Numbered from the stretch's first letter, positions 35,757 through 44,572 are shown. The stretch: DNA of 64,000 nt from Curtobacterium sp. VKM Ac-2865 (GCF_015350905.1 NZ_JADKRZ010000007.1:62001-126000), one strand, 5' to 3'. Made by a program: numbers and translations. The notes: generated by a model not told the origin, from the sequence alone.

Positions 35757-36040
35757 AGATCGTGACCATCTGCGGCGCGGGGATCGGCTCGAGCGCCATC
35801 CTCAAGGTGAACGCCGAGAAGGCGCTGGCCACCCTCGGGCTGTCCGCCGAGGTGGTCGCCGCCGACGTGGCGTCCGTCCGCCAGGTCTCCGACGACGCCA
35901 ACGTCATCCTCACGTCCCAGGAGTTCGTCGAGGCCATCGGGACGACCTACGCCGAGGTCATCGTCATCCGGAACCACTTCGACCAGAGCGAGATCACGGC
36001 GGCTGTGGAGAAGTCCCTGGGCGAGGCACCGGCCCCGTAG
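35753..36040 (+). CDS. PTS IIB component (ascorbate/lactose type), orphan
   Basis: This 95-residue protein has the IIB active-site loop TICGAGIGSS with phosphorylatable Cys7, as in UlaB/SgaB. The rest (VILTSQEFVEAIGTTYAEVIVIRNHFD) fits the IIB fold. It starts at GTG 35753, overlapping the IIA stop, so the two are made together. The purine nucleoside phosphorylase gene follows after nine bases. No IIC is present. Confidence 0.87.
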   Translation: MKIVTICGAGIGSSAILKVNAEKALATLGLSAEVVAADVASVRQVSDDANVILTSQEFVEAIGTTYAEVIVIRNHFDQSEITAAVEKSLGEAPAP

Positions 36041-36049
36041 CATTGCTCC

Positions 36050-36877
36050 ATGGCCAGCACGAACCCGCTCAACGACCCCTCCGTCGACCCGTTCGACGTC
36101 GCCCGTGACGCCGCGGCGGTGATCGCCGAGCAGTCCGGCATCGACCGTCACGACATCGCCCTGACGCTCGGGTCCGGGTGGGGGAAGGCCGCCGACCTCA
36201 TCGGCGAGACCGTGTCGTCGATCGACGCCGCCGACGTCCCCGGCTTCAGCGCGTCCGCGGTCCCCGGGCACTCCGGCACCGTGCGGTCGATCCGGCTCGC
36301 CGACGGTCGGCACGCCTTGGTGATCGGCGCGCGGACCCACTACTACGAAGGCCACGGCGTCCGCCGGGTCGTGCACAGCGTCCGCACCGCCGCTGCGACC
36401 GGTGCCACGACGATGGTGCTCACGAACGGCGCCGGCGGCATCAAGGAGTCTTGGACCCCCGGCACGCCGGTGCTCATCAGCGACCACATCAACCTGACGG
36501 CGGACAGCCCGCTCGAGGGCGCCACGTTCATCGACCTGACCGACCTGTACTCCGCGCGGCTCCGGGCGGTCGCCAAGCAGATCGACCCGTCCCTCGACGA
36601 GGGCGTCTACACGCAGTTCCGCGGGCCGCACTACGAGACCCCGGCCGAGGTCCAGATGGCCAAGGCGATCGGCGGCCACATCGTCGGCATGTCCACCGCG
36701 CTCGAGGCCATCGCGGCTCGACAGGCCGGCATGGAGATCCTCGGGTTCTCCCTCATCACGAACCTGGCCGCCGGCATCCAGACGACGCCGCTGTCCCACG
36801 CCGAGGTGCTCGAGGCCGGCCGCGTCGCCGAGCCGGTGATCGCCGACCTGCTCGCCCGCGTGGTGGCAGCGCTGTGA
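36050..36877 (+). CDS. punA: Purine nucleoside phosphorylase (trimeric type)
   Basis: This 275-residue enzyme splits inosine and guanosine forms into base and (deoxy)ribose-1-phosphate. The phosphate-binding LTLGSGWGKAADL, the purine-site QFRGPHYETPAEVQM and the segment GMSTALEAIAARQAGMEILGFSLITNLAAG match the low-molecular-mass trimeric family (M. tuberculosis PunA/DeoD). Its stop overlaps the GTG start of the mutase gene. Confidence 0.94.
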   Translation: MASTNPLNDPSVDPFDVARDAAAVIAEQSGIDRHDIALTLGSGWGKAADLIGETVSSIDAADVPGFSASAVPGHSGTVRSIRLADGRHALVIGARTHYYEGHGVRRVVHSVRTAAATGATTMVLTNGAGGIKESWTPGTPVLISDHINLTADSPLEGATFIDLTDLYSARLRAVAKQIDPSLDEGVYTQFRGPHYETPAEVQMAKAIGGHIVGMSTALEAIAARQAGMEILGFSLITNLAAGIQTTPLSHAEVLEAGRVAEPVIADLLARVVAAL

Positions 36878-38556
36878 ACTCTTCCACGGGAGTGGGCCCC
36901 TCGCGCAGCGCCGACACGCTCGACGTCGCGCGGAGCTGGCTGGCGCAGGACCCTGACCCGGAGACCCACGACGAGCTCGACGCCGTCGTCACGGCCGCCG
37001 CGGACGGGGACGCCGCGGCGCTCGCGCAGCTCGACGAACGCTTCGACGGACGGCTGCAGTTCGGCACCGCCGGGCTGCGCGCCGAGCTCGGGTGGGGGCC
37101 GCTGCGGATGAACCGCGTGGTCGTCACGCAGGCGGCAGCGGGGCTCGCGCGGTTCCTCATCGACACCGGACGCCAGCGCAGCGTCGTGATCGGCTACGAC
37201 GGCCGGGTCAACTCGGACGTCTTCGCCCGTGACTCGGCCGAGGTCATGCGCGGCCTCGGGCTCGACGTCACCCTGCTGCCCACCGCGCTGCCGACCCCCG
37301 TGCTGGCCTTCGCCGTCCGGCACCTCGACGTCGGCGCCGGCGTCATGGTCACCGCGAGCCACAACCCGCCGCGGGACAACGGCTACAAGGTCTACCTGGG
37401 CGGGGACGACGACGGGTCCCAGATCGTCCCGCCGGTGGACGCCGAGATCGCGAGCGCGATCGACGCCGTCGCAGCGGGCTCGATCACCGACCTGCCCCGC
37501 GCGACCGACCACACCGTCGCCGACAGCACCCTGGTCGACGCCTACGTGGCCGCCACGGCCGCGACCGTCGGCGCACCGGCACTCCCGGCGGCCGAGCAGC
37601 CCTCCGTCGTCTACACGGCCATGCACGGCGTCGGGTGGCAGACCGCGAAGGCCGTGTTCGCCGCTGCCGGGTTCGCCGAGGCCGCCGTCGTCCCCGAGCA
37701 GATCGAACCGGACGGCGCCTTCCCCACGGTGGCGTTCCCGAACCCGGAAGAGCCGGGCGCCATGGACCTGGCGATCGCCCGCGGTGTCGCCGTCGGCGCG
37801 GACCTCGTCATCGCGAACGACCCCGACGCCGACCGCCTGGCGCTGGCGATCCCGTCCGGTGACTCGTACCGCCGGCTCTCCGGCAACGAGGTCGGGTGGC
37901 TCCTCGGCTGGCGGGCTGCCGCACGGGCGGCCGAAGCCGGCCAGACCGGCACCCTGTCGGCTTCGATCGTGTCGTCGCCGGCCCTGGCCCGGGTCGCCGC
38001 CCGCTACGGCCTGCAGCACCGCGACACCCTGACCGGCTTCAAGTGGGTCTCCCGCGTGCCCGACCTGCTCTTCGGGTACGAAGAGGCGCTCGGTTACCTC
38101 GTCGACCCGCAGGTCGTGCGCGACAAGGACGGCATCTCGGCCGCGCTGTCGCTGCTCGACCTCGCAACGGAGCTCGCGGCGTCCGGGTCGACCATCGCCG
38201 ACCAGCTCGACGCCTTCGCCGCCGAGTTCGGGGCGTTCGCGTCCGGGCAGGTCGCCACCCGCGTGGACGACCTGTCGCGCATCGGGGAGGTCATGGCGGC
38301 GCTGCGGTCCTCGCCGCCCACCACCCTCGGACCGCTCGACGTCCTCGCGACGACGGACTACGCGGCCGGCGTGCAGGGCTTCCCGCCGTCGGACATCCTG
38401 CGCTACGACCTCAGCGGCGACGCCCGGGTCATCGTCCGCCCGAGCGGGACCGAGCCCAAGGTGAAGGTCTACATCGACACCGTCGCAGCGACCTCGGCCG
38501 AGGCCCAGTCCCTCGTCGAAGCCCTCGCTGACGCGATCCGCCCCCGCGTCTCCTAG
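36874..38556 (+). CDS. Phosphosugar mutase (PmmB-like; possible phosphopentomutase role)
   Basis: This 560-residue alpha-D-phosphohexomutase-family protein has the catalytic Ser162 in MVTASHNPPRDNG, the metal loop in ANDPDADRLALA, the sugar-binding GYEEALGYLVDP and the phosphate-binding RPSGTEPKVK. Start GTG 36874 overlaps the punA stop. It is the last gene of the nucleoside operon; in M. tuberculosis the equivalent pmmB also follows the purine nucleoside phosphorylase gene. The operon otherwise lacks a phosphopentomutase, so this enzyme may convert (deoxy)ribose-1-phosphate to the 5-phosphate. That activity is inferred from context. Confidence 0.85.
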   Translation: MNSSTGVGPSRSADTLDVARSWLAQDPDPETHDELDAVVTAAADGDAAALAQLDERFDGRLQFGTAGLRAELGWGPLRMNRVVVTQAAAGLARFLIDTGRQRSVVIGYDGRVNSDVFARDSAEVMRGLGLDVTLLPTALPTPVLAFAVRHLDVGAGVMVTASHNPPRDNGYKVYLGGDDDGSQIVPPVDAEIASAIDAVAAGSITDLPRATDHTVADSTLVDAYVAATAATVGAPALPAAEQPSVVYTAMHGVGWQTAKAVFAAAGFAEAAVVPEQIEPDGAFPTVAFPNPEEPGAMDLAIARGVAVGADLVIANDPDADRLALAIPSGDSYRRLSGNEVGWLLGWRAAARAAEAGQTGTLSASIVSSPALARVAARYGLQHRDTLTGFKWVSRVPDLLFGYEEALGYLVDPQVVRDKDGISAALSLLDLATELAASGSTIADQLDAFAAEFGAFASGQVATRVDDLSRIGEVMAALRSSPPTTLGPLDVLATTDYAAGVQGFPPSDILRYDLSGDARVIVRPSGTEPKVKVYIDTVAATSAEAQSLVEALADAIRPRVS

Positions 38557-38594
38557 CGGAGCGCCCGCCCCGCCCCCGAGTCGCGCCCTGGTGC

Positions 38595-38646
38595 GAACGT
38601 CGCGCCCCGTCACCCCGGGGCGCGATGTCCGTGGCGGGGCGCGATC
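38595..38646. repeat. 52-nt direct repeat, left copy, flanking a single-gene islet
   Basis: It starts GAACGTCGCGCCCC and contains CGGGGCGCGATGTCCG followed by GGGGCGCGATC. It aligns without gaps to 39727-39778, with 42 of 52 bases identical. Each copy folds as a hairpin. It lies 38 bases after the mutase stop, so it may also be the operon terminator. Confidence 0.65.
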
Positions 38647-38765
38647 TCGCGAGTCTGTCCTCCAGACCGTGGAGCCACTCCTCCACACCGCGGGTCGCCG
38701 ACCGGCCTTCCACCGACGATGCCGTGCAGCGGGGCGGCCATCGGTGCCGATGCCACGCTCGCCCC

Positions 38766-39725
38766 ATGAGCATCGAGATCCTGTCGACCGGAGCGGGCGT
38801 CGACGCCGCGGCGGGGGCCAGCACCCGTCGGGCAGCCGCGCGCGGAGAACTCCTCCGGCTCAGACGCGGTGACTACGTCGAGACGACATCGTGGAACGGC
38901 GCGTCCCATCACGACCGTCACCGGGCCCTTGTCCACGCGCTGATGCGGTCGCAGCCGGACGACCTGATCGTGTCGCATGCATCCGCGGTGGCACTGCTCG
39001 GACTGCCGTGGATCGGGTCGTTCGGGAAGCGCCTGGTGGTGTCCGACCCCGCTCGGGACCGTGGGCAGGTCAAGGCGACGATGCAGCGCGTGGGAACGGC
39101 GAGCAGAGTGCCGGACACGGTCAGGATCGAGGGGATGGCGGTGACGTCCCCGGTGGTGACCGCCGTCGACGTCGCACTGCGCGAGCACCCGTGGCGCGCC
39201 ATCGTCGTCCTCGATGCCGTGCTCCGTCGCGGAGTCAGCACCGAGGCGCTCCTGACCGAGCTGGAGCAGCGGGGCGCCGCCCGAGCGAGGGTCCGTGCAC
39301 GCGACCTCATCGAACACGCTGATGCTGCGGCGGAGTCACCGGGTGAGAGCATCACGCGGTGGGGTGCCCACGTGCTCGGTGCTCCGGTGCCGGTGTTGCA
39401 GTACGGGTTCCCCAACGACTGGGGAGGCACCGAGCGGGTCGACCTGTTCTTCCCCGGATCGGGCACCGTCGTCGAGTTCGACGGTGTCGCGAAGTACACC
39501 GATCCGCGGTACAACGGAGGGCGCTCGTCGCAGGACGTCGTCGTGGCCGAGAAGCGCCGAGAGGACCGCCTTCGCGCACAGCCCGATGTCCGTGGCTTCG
39601 CCCGTGTGGGGTGGTCCGACGCGATGCCCGGCGGGCAGCTGCCACGCCGACTCGTCGAGGCCGGCGTCCCACTCAGCCGGAACTGGGGCTCAGCGTGGCG
39701 GGCCGCAGCAGTTCGCGCCCTCTGA
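38766..39725 (+). CDS. AbiEi-antitoxin-like/DUF559-like protein of unknown function
   Basis: The 319-residue protein shows, at its N-terminus (about 19-41), TRRAAARGELLRLRRGDYVE, which looks like the winged-helix opening of AbiEi-type antitoxin domains. The middle contains SPGESITR (191-198), recurrent in this actinobacterial family. The C-terminus has a restriction-endonuclease-like core: RVDLFFP, VVEFDGVAKYTD (Glu237, Asp239, Lys243). No toxin partner is adjacent. I used the ATG at 38766. The gene is a single-gene insertion between the nucleoside operon and the carboxylase gene, framed by 52-nt direct repeats. The actual function is unknown. Confidence 0.65.
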   Translation: MSIEILSTGAGVDAAAGASTRRAAARGELLRLRRGDYVETTSWNGASHHDRHRALVHALMRSQPDDLIVSHASAVALLGLPWIGSFGKRLVVSDPARDRGQVKATMQRVGTASRVPDTVRIEGMAVTSPVVTAVDVALREHPWRAIVVLDAVLRRGVSTEALLTELEQRGAARARVRARDLIEHADAAAESPGESITRWGAHVLGAPVPVLQYGFPNDWGGTERVDLFFPGSGTVVEFDGVAKYTDPRYNGGRSSQDVVVAEKRREDRLRAQPDVRGFARVGWSDAMPGGQLPRRLVEAGVPLSRNWGSAWRAAAVRAL

Positions 39726-39766
39726 CGAACATCGCGCCCCGAGGCGTCGGGGCGCGATGTTCGTCA
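39723..39766. terminator. Strong hairpin overlapping the stop codon of the islet gene
   Basis: The 18-bp perfect arms at 39723-39740 and 39749-39766 (TGACGAACATCGCGCCCC and complement) enclose an eight-base loop. The TGA stop (39723-39725) is the first base triplet of the stem. It lies between convergent genes and overlaps the right direct repeat. Confidence 0.8.
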
Positions 39767-39778
39767 GGGGGCGCGATC
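39727..39778. repeat. 52-nt direct repeat, right copy
   Basis: It starts GAACATCGCGCCCC and contains CGGGGCGCGATGTTCG followed by GGGGGCGCGATC. It has the same orientation and spacing as 38595-38646. The last 31 bases match the left copy at 27 positions. Confidence 0.65.
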
Positions 39779-39826
39779 GAGCGGTGCAGCGTCTGTTTCG
39801 GCGACGTCGCCGCCGGGCGAGAAGCC

Positions 39827-41602
39827 CTACGCGAGCTCGAGCAGGACGTGGCCGGACGAGATCGTCTGGCCGACGGGGGCGTCGAGCGCCGTGACGACGC
39901 CGTCCTTGTGGGCCTGCACGGGCTGTTCCATCTTCATGGCCTCGAGCACGACGAGCAGGTCGCCCTTCACCACGGTGTCACCCTCGGCGACCGCGAGCTT
40001 GACCACGGTGGCCTGCATCGGCGACGTCACGGACGACCCCGACGCGACGCGCCCGCCCTTCACACCCGAGGAGCGACGACGAGGGGGAGCGGAGGGACCC
40101 GCCGGACGACGACCAGCAGCGGCGGCGCCACCGACGATCGCGGGCATGGTGACCTCGATGCGCTTGCCCTGCACCTCGACCACGACGGTGTCGCGGTCAC
40201 CGGGCGTCGGCAGTTCCTCGGGGGAGCCGCTCCACGGCGGGATGTCGTTGACGAAGTCGGTCTCGATCCACTGCGTGTAGATGCTGAACGGCTCGTCGTC
40301 GGGCGTCGCGAACGCGGGGTCCGACACGACCGCGCGGTGGAACGGCAGCACGGTCGGCAGCCCGGCGACCTCGAACTCGGCGAGGGCCCGACGTGCGCGC
40401 TCGAGCGCCTCGGCGCGGGTGGCACCGGTGACGATGAGCTTCGCGAGCATCGAGTCGAACGAGCCGGACACGACGTCGCCGGACACGACGCCGGAGTCGA
40501 CACGGACACCGGGACCAGACGGTGCGGTGAACACGTGCACCGGACCGGGCGCGGGGAAGAAGTTGCGGCCGGGGTCCTCGCCGTTGATGCGGAACTCGAA
40601 GGAGTGCCCGCGCGGCGTCGGGTCGGCGTAGTCGAGCACGCCGCCCTCGGCGATGCGGAACTGCTCGCGCACCAGGTCGATGCCGGTGACCTCTTCGGAC
40701 ACGCAGTGCTCGACCTGCAGGCGGGTGTTGACCTCGAGGAACGACACCGTGCCGTCCGCCCCGATGAGGAACTCGCAGGTGCCGGCGCCGACGTAGCCGA
40801 CCTCGCGAAGGATCGCCTTGGACGACTCGTAGAGCAGGGTCTGCTGCGCCTCGGTCAGGTACGGCGCAGGGGCTTCCTCGACGAGCTTCTGGTGCCGACG
40901 CTGCAGCGAGCAGTCACGCGTGGACACGACCACCACGTTGCCGTGCGCGTCGGCGAGGCACTGGGTCTCGACGTGCCGCGGCTTGTCGAGGTACTTCTCG
41001 ACGAAGCACTCGCCACGCCCGAAGGCGGCGATCGCCTCGCGCGTGGCCGACTCGAAGAGCTCGGGGATCGAGGCACGGTCCCGCGCGACCTTGAGGCCAC
41101 GACCGCCACCGCCGAACGCGGCCTTGATCGCGACGGGCAGCCCGACCTCGTCAGCGAACGCGACGACCTCGGAGACGTCCTGCACGGGCTCGATGGTGCC
41201 CGGGGCGAGCGGCGCACCGACCTTCTCGGCCACGTGGCGCGCGGAGACCTTGTCGCCGAGGCGCTCGATGGACTCGGGCGACGGCCCGATCCAGACCAGC
41301 CCGGCGTCGAGCACGGCGCGGGCGAAGTCGGCGTTCTCGGCGAGGAAGCCGTAGCCCGGGTGCACGGCGTCGGCGCCGGACCGTCGGGCGACGGACATGA
41401 TCTTGTCGATGACCAGGTACGTGTCGGCGCTCGTGGTGCCGTTCAGTGCGTAGGCCTCGTCAGCGAGGCGGGCGTGGAGGGCGTCACGGTCCTGGTCGGC
41501 GTAGACGGCGACCGAGGCCTTGCCAGCATCGCGGGCCGCACGGATGATGCGGACGGCGATCTCGCCGCGGTTCGCGATGAGGACCTTGCTGATACGGGGC
41601 AT
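39827..41602 (-). CDS. Acyl-CoA carboxylase biotin carboxylase/biotin carrier subunit
   Basis: This 591-residue alpha subunit of an acetyl-/propionyl-CoA carboxylase has a biotin carboxylase part (about 1-450) beginning [23 protein letters not shown], with the ATP loop GGGGRGLK and the catalytic [12 protein letters not shown]. After a Pro/Ala/Arg linker comes the biotin carrier domain, with the biotinylated Lys557 in LEAMKMEQP. It pairs with the carboxyltransferase at 47560-49155; birA nearby attaches the biotin. A -10-like TACGCT (41611-41616) ends eight bases before the ATG, so the mRNA may be leaderless. Confidence 0.93.
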   Translation of the reverse strand: MPRISKVLIANRGEIAVRIIRAARDAGKASVAVYADQDRDALHARLADEAYALNGTTSADTYLVIDKIMSVARRSGADAVHPGYGFLAENADFARAVLDAGLVWIGPSPESIERLGDKVSARHVAEKVGAPLAPGTIEPVQDVSEVVAFADEVGLPVAIKAAFGGGGRGLKVARDRASIPELFESATREAIAAFGRGECFVEKYLDKPRHVETQCLADAHGNVVVVSTRDCSLQRRHQKLVEEAPAPYLTEAQQTLLYESSKAILREVGYVGAGTCEFLIGADGTVSFLEVNTRLQVEHCVSEEVTGIDLVREQFRIAEGGVLDYADPTPRGHSFEFRINGEDPGRNFFPAPGPVHVFTAPSGPGVRVDSGVVSGDVVSGSFDSMLAKLIVTGATRAEALERARRALAEFEVAGLPTVLPFHRAVVSDPAFATPDDEPFSIYTQWIETDFVNDIPPWSGSPEELPTPGDRDTVVVEVQGKRIEVTMPAIVGGAAAAGRRPAGPSAPPRRRSSGVKGGRVASGSSVTSPMQATVVKLAVAEGDTVVKGDLLVVLEAMKMEQPVQAHKDGVVTALDAPVGQTISSGHVLLELA

Positions 41603-41681
41603 GACACATCAGCGTATTCGCGGAGGCGCACACGGAATTGAGCGGCATCCACAACAAAGCGCCGGAAAAGCAGGTGGATGT

Positions 41682-42461
41682 CTACAGTGCCCAGAAGTCG
41701 TGCCAGGACACCCCGAAGCCCCGCAGCAGCATCGACCGGAGCACCGGGAGCGACAGTCCGACCACGGCTGACGGTGCTCCGTCGATCCGCGTGATGTACG
41801 CAGCAGCCCGGCCATCGATGGTGAACGCGCCGGCGACCTCGAGCGGCTCGCCCGTCGCCACGTACGCGTCGATCTCGTCCGCCGAGACGTCGTCGGCGAA
41901 GGTCAGCACCGCGCTGTCGACGGCGACCACGTGGTCGCCGTCCACGACGAGTGCCGACCCGCCAGGGGCGACGGGTCCCAGGGACGGGACGGTCCCAGGG
42001 GACACCAGCGCAGCCACGTCGCGGACTGGAGGCTCGGTGCGGGCCCGCCCCGATCCTCCCGGCCGTCTCGTGGTCCCGTCTCGACGCCGGTCCACGACGC
42101 AGTGACCGCTCCAGAGCGTGCCGCCGCCGGCGGCGAGCATCTGTCGCCAGCGTTCCCGGGCGACCTCCGGGTCGTGCGGCTTGCCGTACAGGCGCCCGTC
42201 GACCTCGAAGGCGGAGTCCCCACCGAAGACGAAGCCGTCCACCGGTGAGCCGGCGACTGACGCGTCGGCGACCGCGTCGGCCTTGGCGACGGCGAGGAGC
42301 GCGACGAGCTCCGGACCGGTGAGCTCGCGGCCGAGCGTGTCGCGGGCGGCAGCGGCGGCGGCGTCCTCGTCGACCCCGGGGGCGACGAGCACCGGCTCGA
42401 TCCCGGACTGGGCGAGGAGTGCTCGGCGGGCGGGGGAGGTACTCGCGAGGTACAGACGCAT
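41682..42461 (-). CDS. maf: Maf-family nucleotide pyrophosphatase with internal insertion
   Basis: This 259-residue Maf/Ham1-type enzyme hydrolyses non-canonical NTPs. It shows the opening MRLYLASTSPARRALLAQSGI, GGDSAFEVDGRLYGKP and the end YVATGEPLEVAGAFTIDGRAAAYI. Family members are usually about 200-215 residues. The extra length is a Gly/Arg/Pro-rich segment of about 45 residues between HCVVD and AVLTFADD (roughly 42060 down to 41910), and it begins in a 32-nt palindrome of the GGAGGC family. The start is ATG 42461. The gene is divergent from the methyltransferase gene with only 14 bases between. Confidence 0.87.
   Translation of the reverse strand: MRLYLASTSPARRALLAQSGIEPVLVAPGVDEDAAAAAARDTLGRELTGPELVALLAVAKADAVADASVAGSPVDGFVFGGDSAFEVDGRLYGKPHDPEVARERWRQMLAAGGGTLWSGHCVVDRRRDGTTRRPGGSGRARTEPPVRDVAALVSPGTVPSLGPVAPGGSALVVDGDHVVAVDSAVLTFADDVSADEIDAYVATGEPLEVAGAFTIDGRAAAYITRIDGAPSAVVGLSLPVLRSMLLRGFGVSWHDFWAL
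42028..42059. repeat. Palindrome of the GGAGGC family inside the maf coding sequence
   Basis: The arms GGAGGCTCGGTGCGGG (42028-42043) and CCCGCCCCGATCCTCC (42044-42059) pair at 14 of 16 positions with no loop. The flanks (GACT before, CGGCCGTC after) resemble those of 8464-8503. It is read in frame in maf, encoding part of a segment that other Maf proteins lack. Confidence 0.65.
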
Positions 42462-42475
42462 GGGAACATCGAACC

Positions 42476-43735
42476 ATGGGTGAATCGGTCGGAACACTGC
42501 TCGAACTGGACGTCACCGGGATCGCGCACGGCGGCATCTCGGTGGCACGGCACGAGGGGCGCGTGGTGTTCGTCTCGGACGCGATCCCGGGGGAGACCGT
42601 CGTCGCCCGGGTGACCGAGGACCGGAAGAAGTCGTTCTGGCGCGCGGACGCCGTCAGCGTCACGACGCCGAGCGAGCACCGCGTGGACCACGTCTGGCCG
42701 GAGGCCGGTCTCGACCGCGACCCCGCTGAGCGTCCCGGTGGTGCGGAGTTCGGGCACATCGCACTCGCCCACCAGCGCACCCTGAAGCACGACGTCCTCG
42801 TCGACTCCTTCTCGCGGTTCGCCCACGTCGACCTGACGGAGGTGCTCGGCCGGGACGTCGTCGTCGAGGCGGCACCCGGTGACGACGCCGCGAACGGCCT
42901 CGGCTGGCGCACCCGCGTCCGGCTGCACGTGGACGAGGACGGCACCGCCGGTCCGTTCGCCGCCCGGTCGCACACCGTCGTCCCGGTGGCGAGCCTGCCG
43001 CTCGCGACGGCCACCGTGCAGGAGAGCGCGCCGCTCGCCCGCCGGGCCATGCCGGGCGCGTCGGTCCTCGACGTCCTCGCGCCGAGCGGCTCCGAGGGAG
43101 CACGCCTGGTCGTCGACGAGCAGGCGCCCACCGCCGTCACCGAGGTCGTGGGGAACCGCACCTTCACCGTCGACGACACCGGCTTCTGGCAGGTGCACCG
43201 CGCTGCGGCGGCCGTCCTGACCGAGGCCGTGCAGGACCTCGTCGACCGCGACCGCCTCGACGCCGACGGCATCCACCTCGACCTCTACGGCGGTGTCGGC
43301 CTGCTCGCCGCGGCCGTCGGGGACCTCGTCGGTCCGAAGGCCCGCCTGACGAGCGTCGAGAGCGCCGGCCGGGCGACCGAGCACGCGCAGGAGAACCTCG
43401 CCGAGTGGATCGGCGCCCGTGCCGAGCCGGGGCGGGTCGACCGGTGGCTCGCCCGCACGGTGCAGACCGCGTCGCGCAGCGAGCTCGACCGCTACCGCGC
43501 CGGCACCGTCGTGCTCGACCCGCCGCGCTCCGGCGCCGGGCGCGAGGTCGCCGTGCAGATCGCCGCACTGCAGCCAGCGCAGGTCGTCTACGTCGCCTGC
43601 GACCCCGTGGCACTCGCCCGCGACGTCGCCACGTTCGCCGACCTCGGGTACCGTCTCGAGGCCCTCCGTGCCTTCGACCTGTTCCCCCACACGCACCACA
43701 TGGAGGCCGTCGCGCGTCTGGTGCCGGTCGCCTGA
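42476..43735 (+). CDS. TrmA/RumA-family RNA (uracil-5-)-methyltransferase
   Basis: This 419-residue SAM-dependent enzyme has an N-terminal TRAM domain (about 1-60; LLELDVTGIAHGGISVARHEGRVVFVSDAIPGE). The catalytic part has the SAM loop LDLYGGVGLLAAAV and the C-terminal VVLDPPRSGAGREV plus VYVACDPVALARDV, where the Cys is the nucleophile. It probably methylates a uridine in rRNA or tRNA; the target is not known. It lacks the N-terminal iron-sulfur cysteines of RumA. The start is ATG 42476. Confidence 0.88.
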   Translation: MGESVGTLLELDVTGIAHGGISVARHEGRVVFVSDAIPGETVVARVTEDRKKSFWRADAVSVTTPSEHRVDHVWPEAGLDRDPAERPGGAEFGHIALAHQRTLKHDVLVDSFSRFAHVDLTEVLGRDVVVEAAPGDDAANGLGWRTRVRLHVDEDGTAGPFAARSHTVVPVASLPLATATVQESAPLARRAMPGASVLDVLAPSGSEGARLVVDEQAPTAVTEVVGNRTFTVDDTGFWQVHRAAAAVLTEAVQDLVDRDRLDADGIHLDLYGGVGLLAAAVGDLVGPKARLTSVESAGRATEHAQENLAEWIGARAEPGRVDRWLARTVQTASRSELDRYRAGTVVLDPPRSGAGREVAVQIAALQPAQVVYVACDPVALARDVATFADLGYRLEALRAFDLFPHTHHMEAVARLVPVA

Positions 43736-43779
43736 CGCACAGTGTGAGTGGCGACATCTGAAGCTGGGTCCGACCTGGG

Positions 43780-43785
43780 TATCCT
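43780..43785 (+). promoter_or_regulatory. Possible -10 for the two-component genes
   Basis: TATCCT, 57 bases before the response-regulator GTG, is the best -10 in a 106-base gap. A weak -35 (TCTGAA, 43757-43762) lies 17 bases upstream. Confidence 0.3.
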
Positions 43786-43841
43786 GGTCCGTGTTGGCAA
43801 CCCGGTTTCAGGGGCCGGGTGTCATCAGATGAGAGGGCATC

Positions 43842-44558
43842 GTGGCTGCAGACACCATCACCACAGCAGGAACGACCGACGTGAGCACGAGACCCGTGCG
43901 CGTCGCGATCGTGGACGACCACGAGTCCGTGCGGCTCGGGATCCAGGCAGCGTGCCAGAACGAGGGCTTCGAGGTCGTGCTCACCGCGGCCAGCGTGCCG
44001 GAGTACATCGCGAACCTCGACGCGCGTGAGGTCGACGTCGTCGTGCTCGACCTGTCGCTCGGCGACGGGTCCACGGTGACCGAGAACGTGAAGGGCGTGC
44101 AGGGGACCGGTTCGGCCGTCCTCGTGCACAGCATCGCCGACCGCGTCGCGAACGTCCGGGAAGCACTGGCGGCAGGGGCCGCCGGGGTCATCCCGAAGTC
44201 GTCCGCGACGAAGACCGTGATGGCCGCCGTCGCGACCGTCGCGCGCGGCGACGTGCTCAACAACCTCGAGTGGGCGAGCGCCATCGACGCCGACCGGGAC
44301 TTCGCCAAGGCGCAGCTCGGCCGTCGTGAGCGCGAGATCCTGCACCTCTACGCATCCGGGCTGCCGCTCAAGCTCGCCGCGCAGCAGCTCGGCATCGGCT
44401 ACTCGACGGCGCGCGAGTACCTCGACCGCATCCGTGTGAAGTACGTCGAGGTCGGCCGTCCGGCGCCGACGAAGGTCGACCTGCTCCGACGTGCCGTCGA
44501 GGACGGCATCCTGCCAGGGCTCGACTCGGGCGTCGAACCGGACGCCGACAACCGCTGA
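43842..44558 (+). CDS. NarL/LuxR-family response regulator
   Basis: The protein has 238 residues. The receiver domain (about 20-135) has the acidic pocket IVDDHE and the phosphorylated Asp70 in VVVLDLSLGDG. The C-terminal LuxR helix-turn-helix reads LGRREREILHLYASGLPLKLAAQQLGIGYSTAREYLDRIRVKY. It starts at GTG 43842. The gene is followed 14 bases later by a histidine kinase and then a kinase-like gene, a three-gene signalling unit. Target genes are unknown. Confidence 0.9.
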   Translation: MAADTITTAGTTDVSTRPVRVAIVDDHESVRLGIQAACQNEGFEVVLTAASVPEYIANLDAREVDVVVLDLSLGDGSTVTENVKGVQGTGSAVLVHSIADRVANVREALAAGAAGVIPKSSATKTVMAAVATVARGDVLNNLEWASAIDADRDFAKAQLGRREREILHLYASGLPLKLAAQQLGIGYSTAREYLDRIRVKYVEVGRPAPTKVDLLRRAVEDGILPGLDSGVEPDADNR

Positions 44559-44572
44559 CGGCCTCCGCGCCC

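Noticed and set aside
36181..36873. Forward frame joining the mutase to an upstream extension over the phosphorylase gene
   Set aside because: The 232 extra residues lie over a clear purine nucleoside phosphorylase; the GTG at 36874 gives the normal mutase length.
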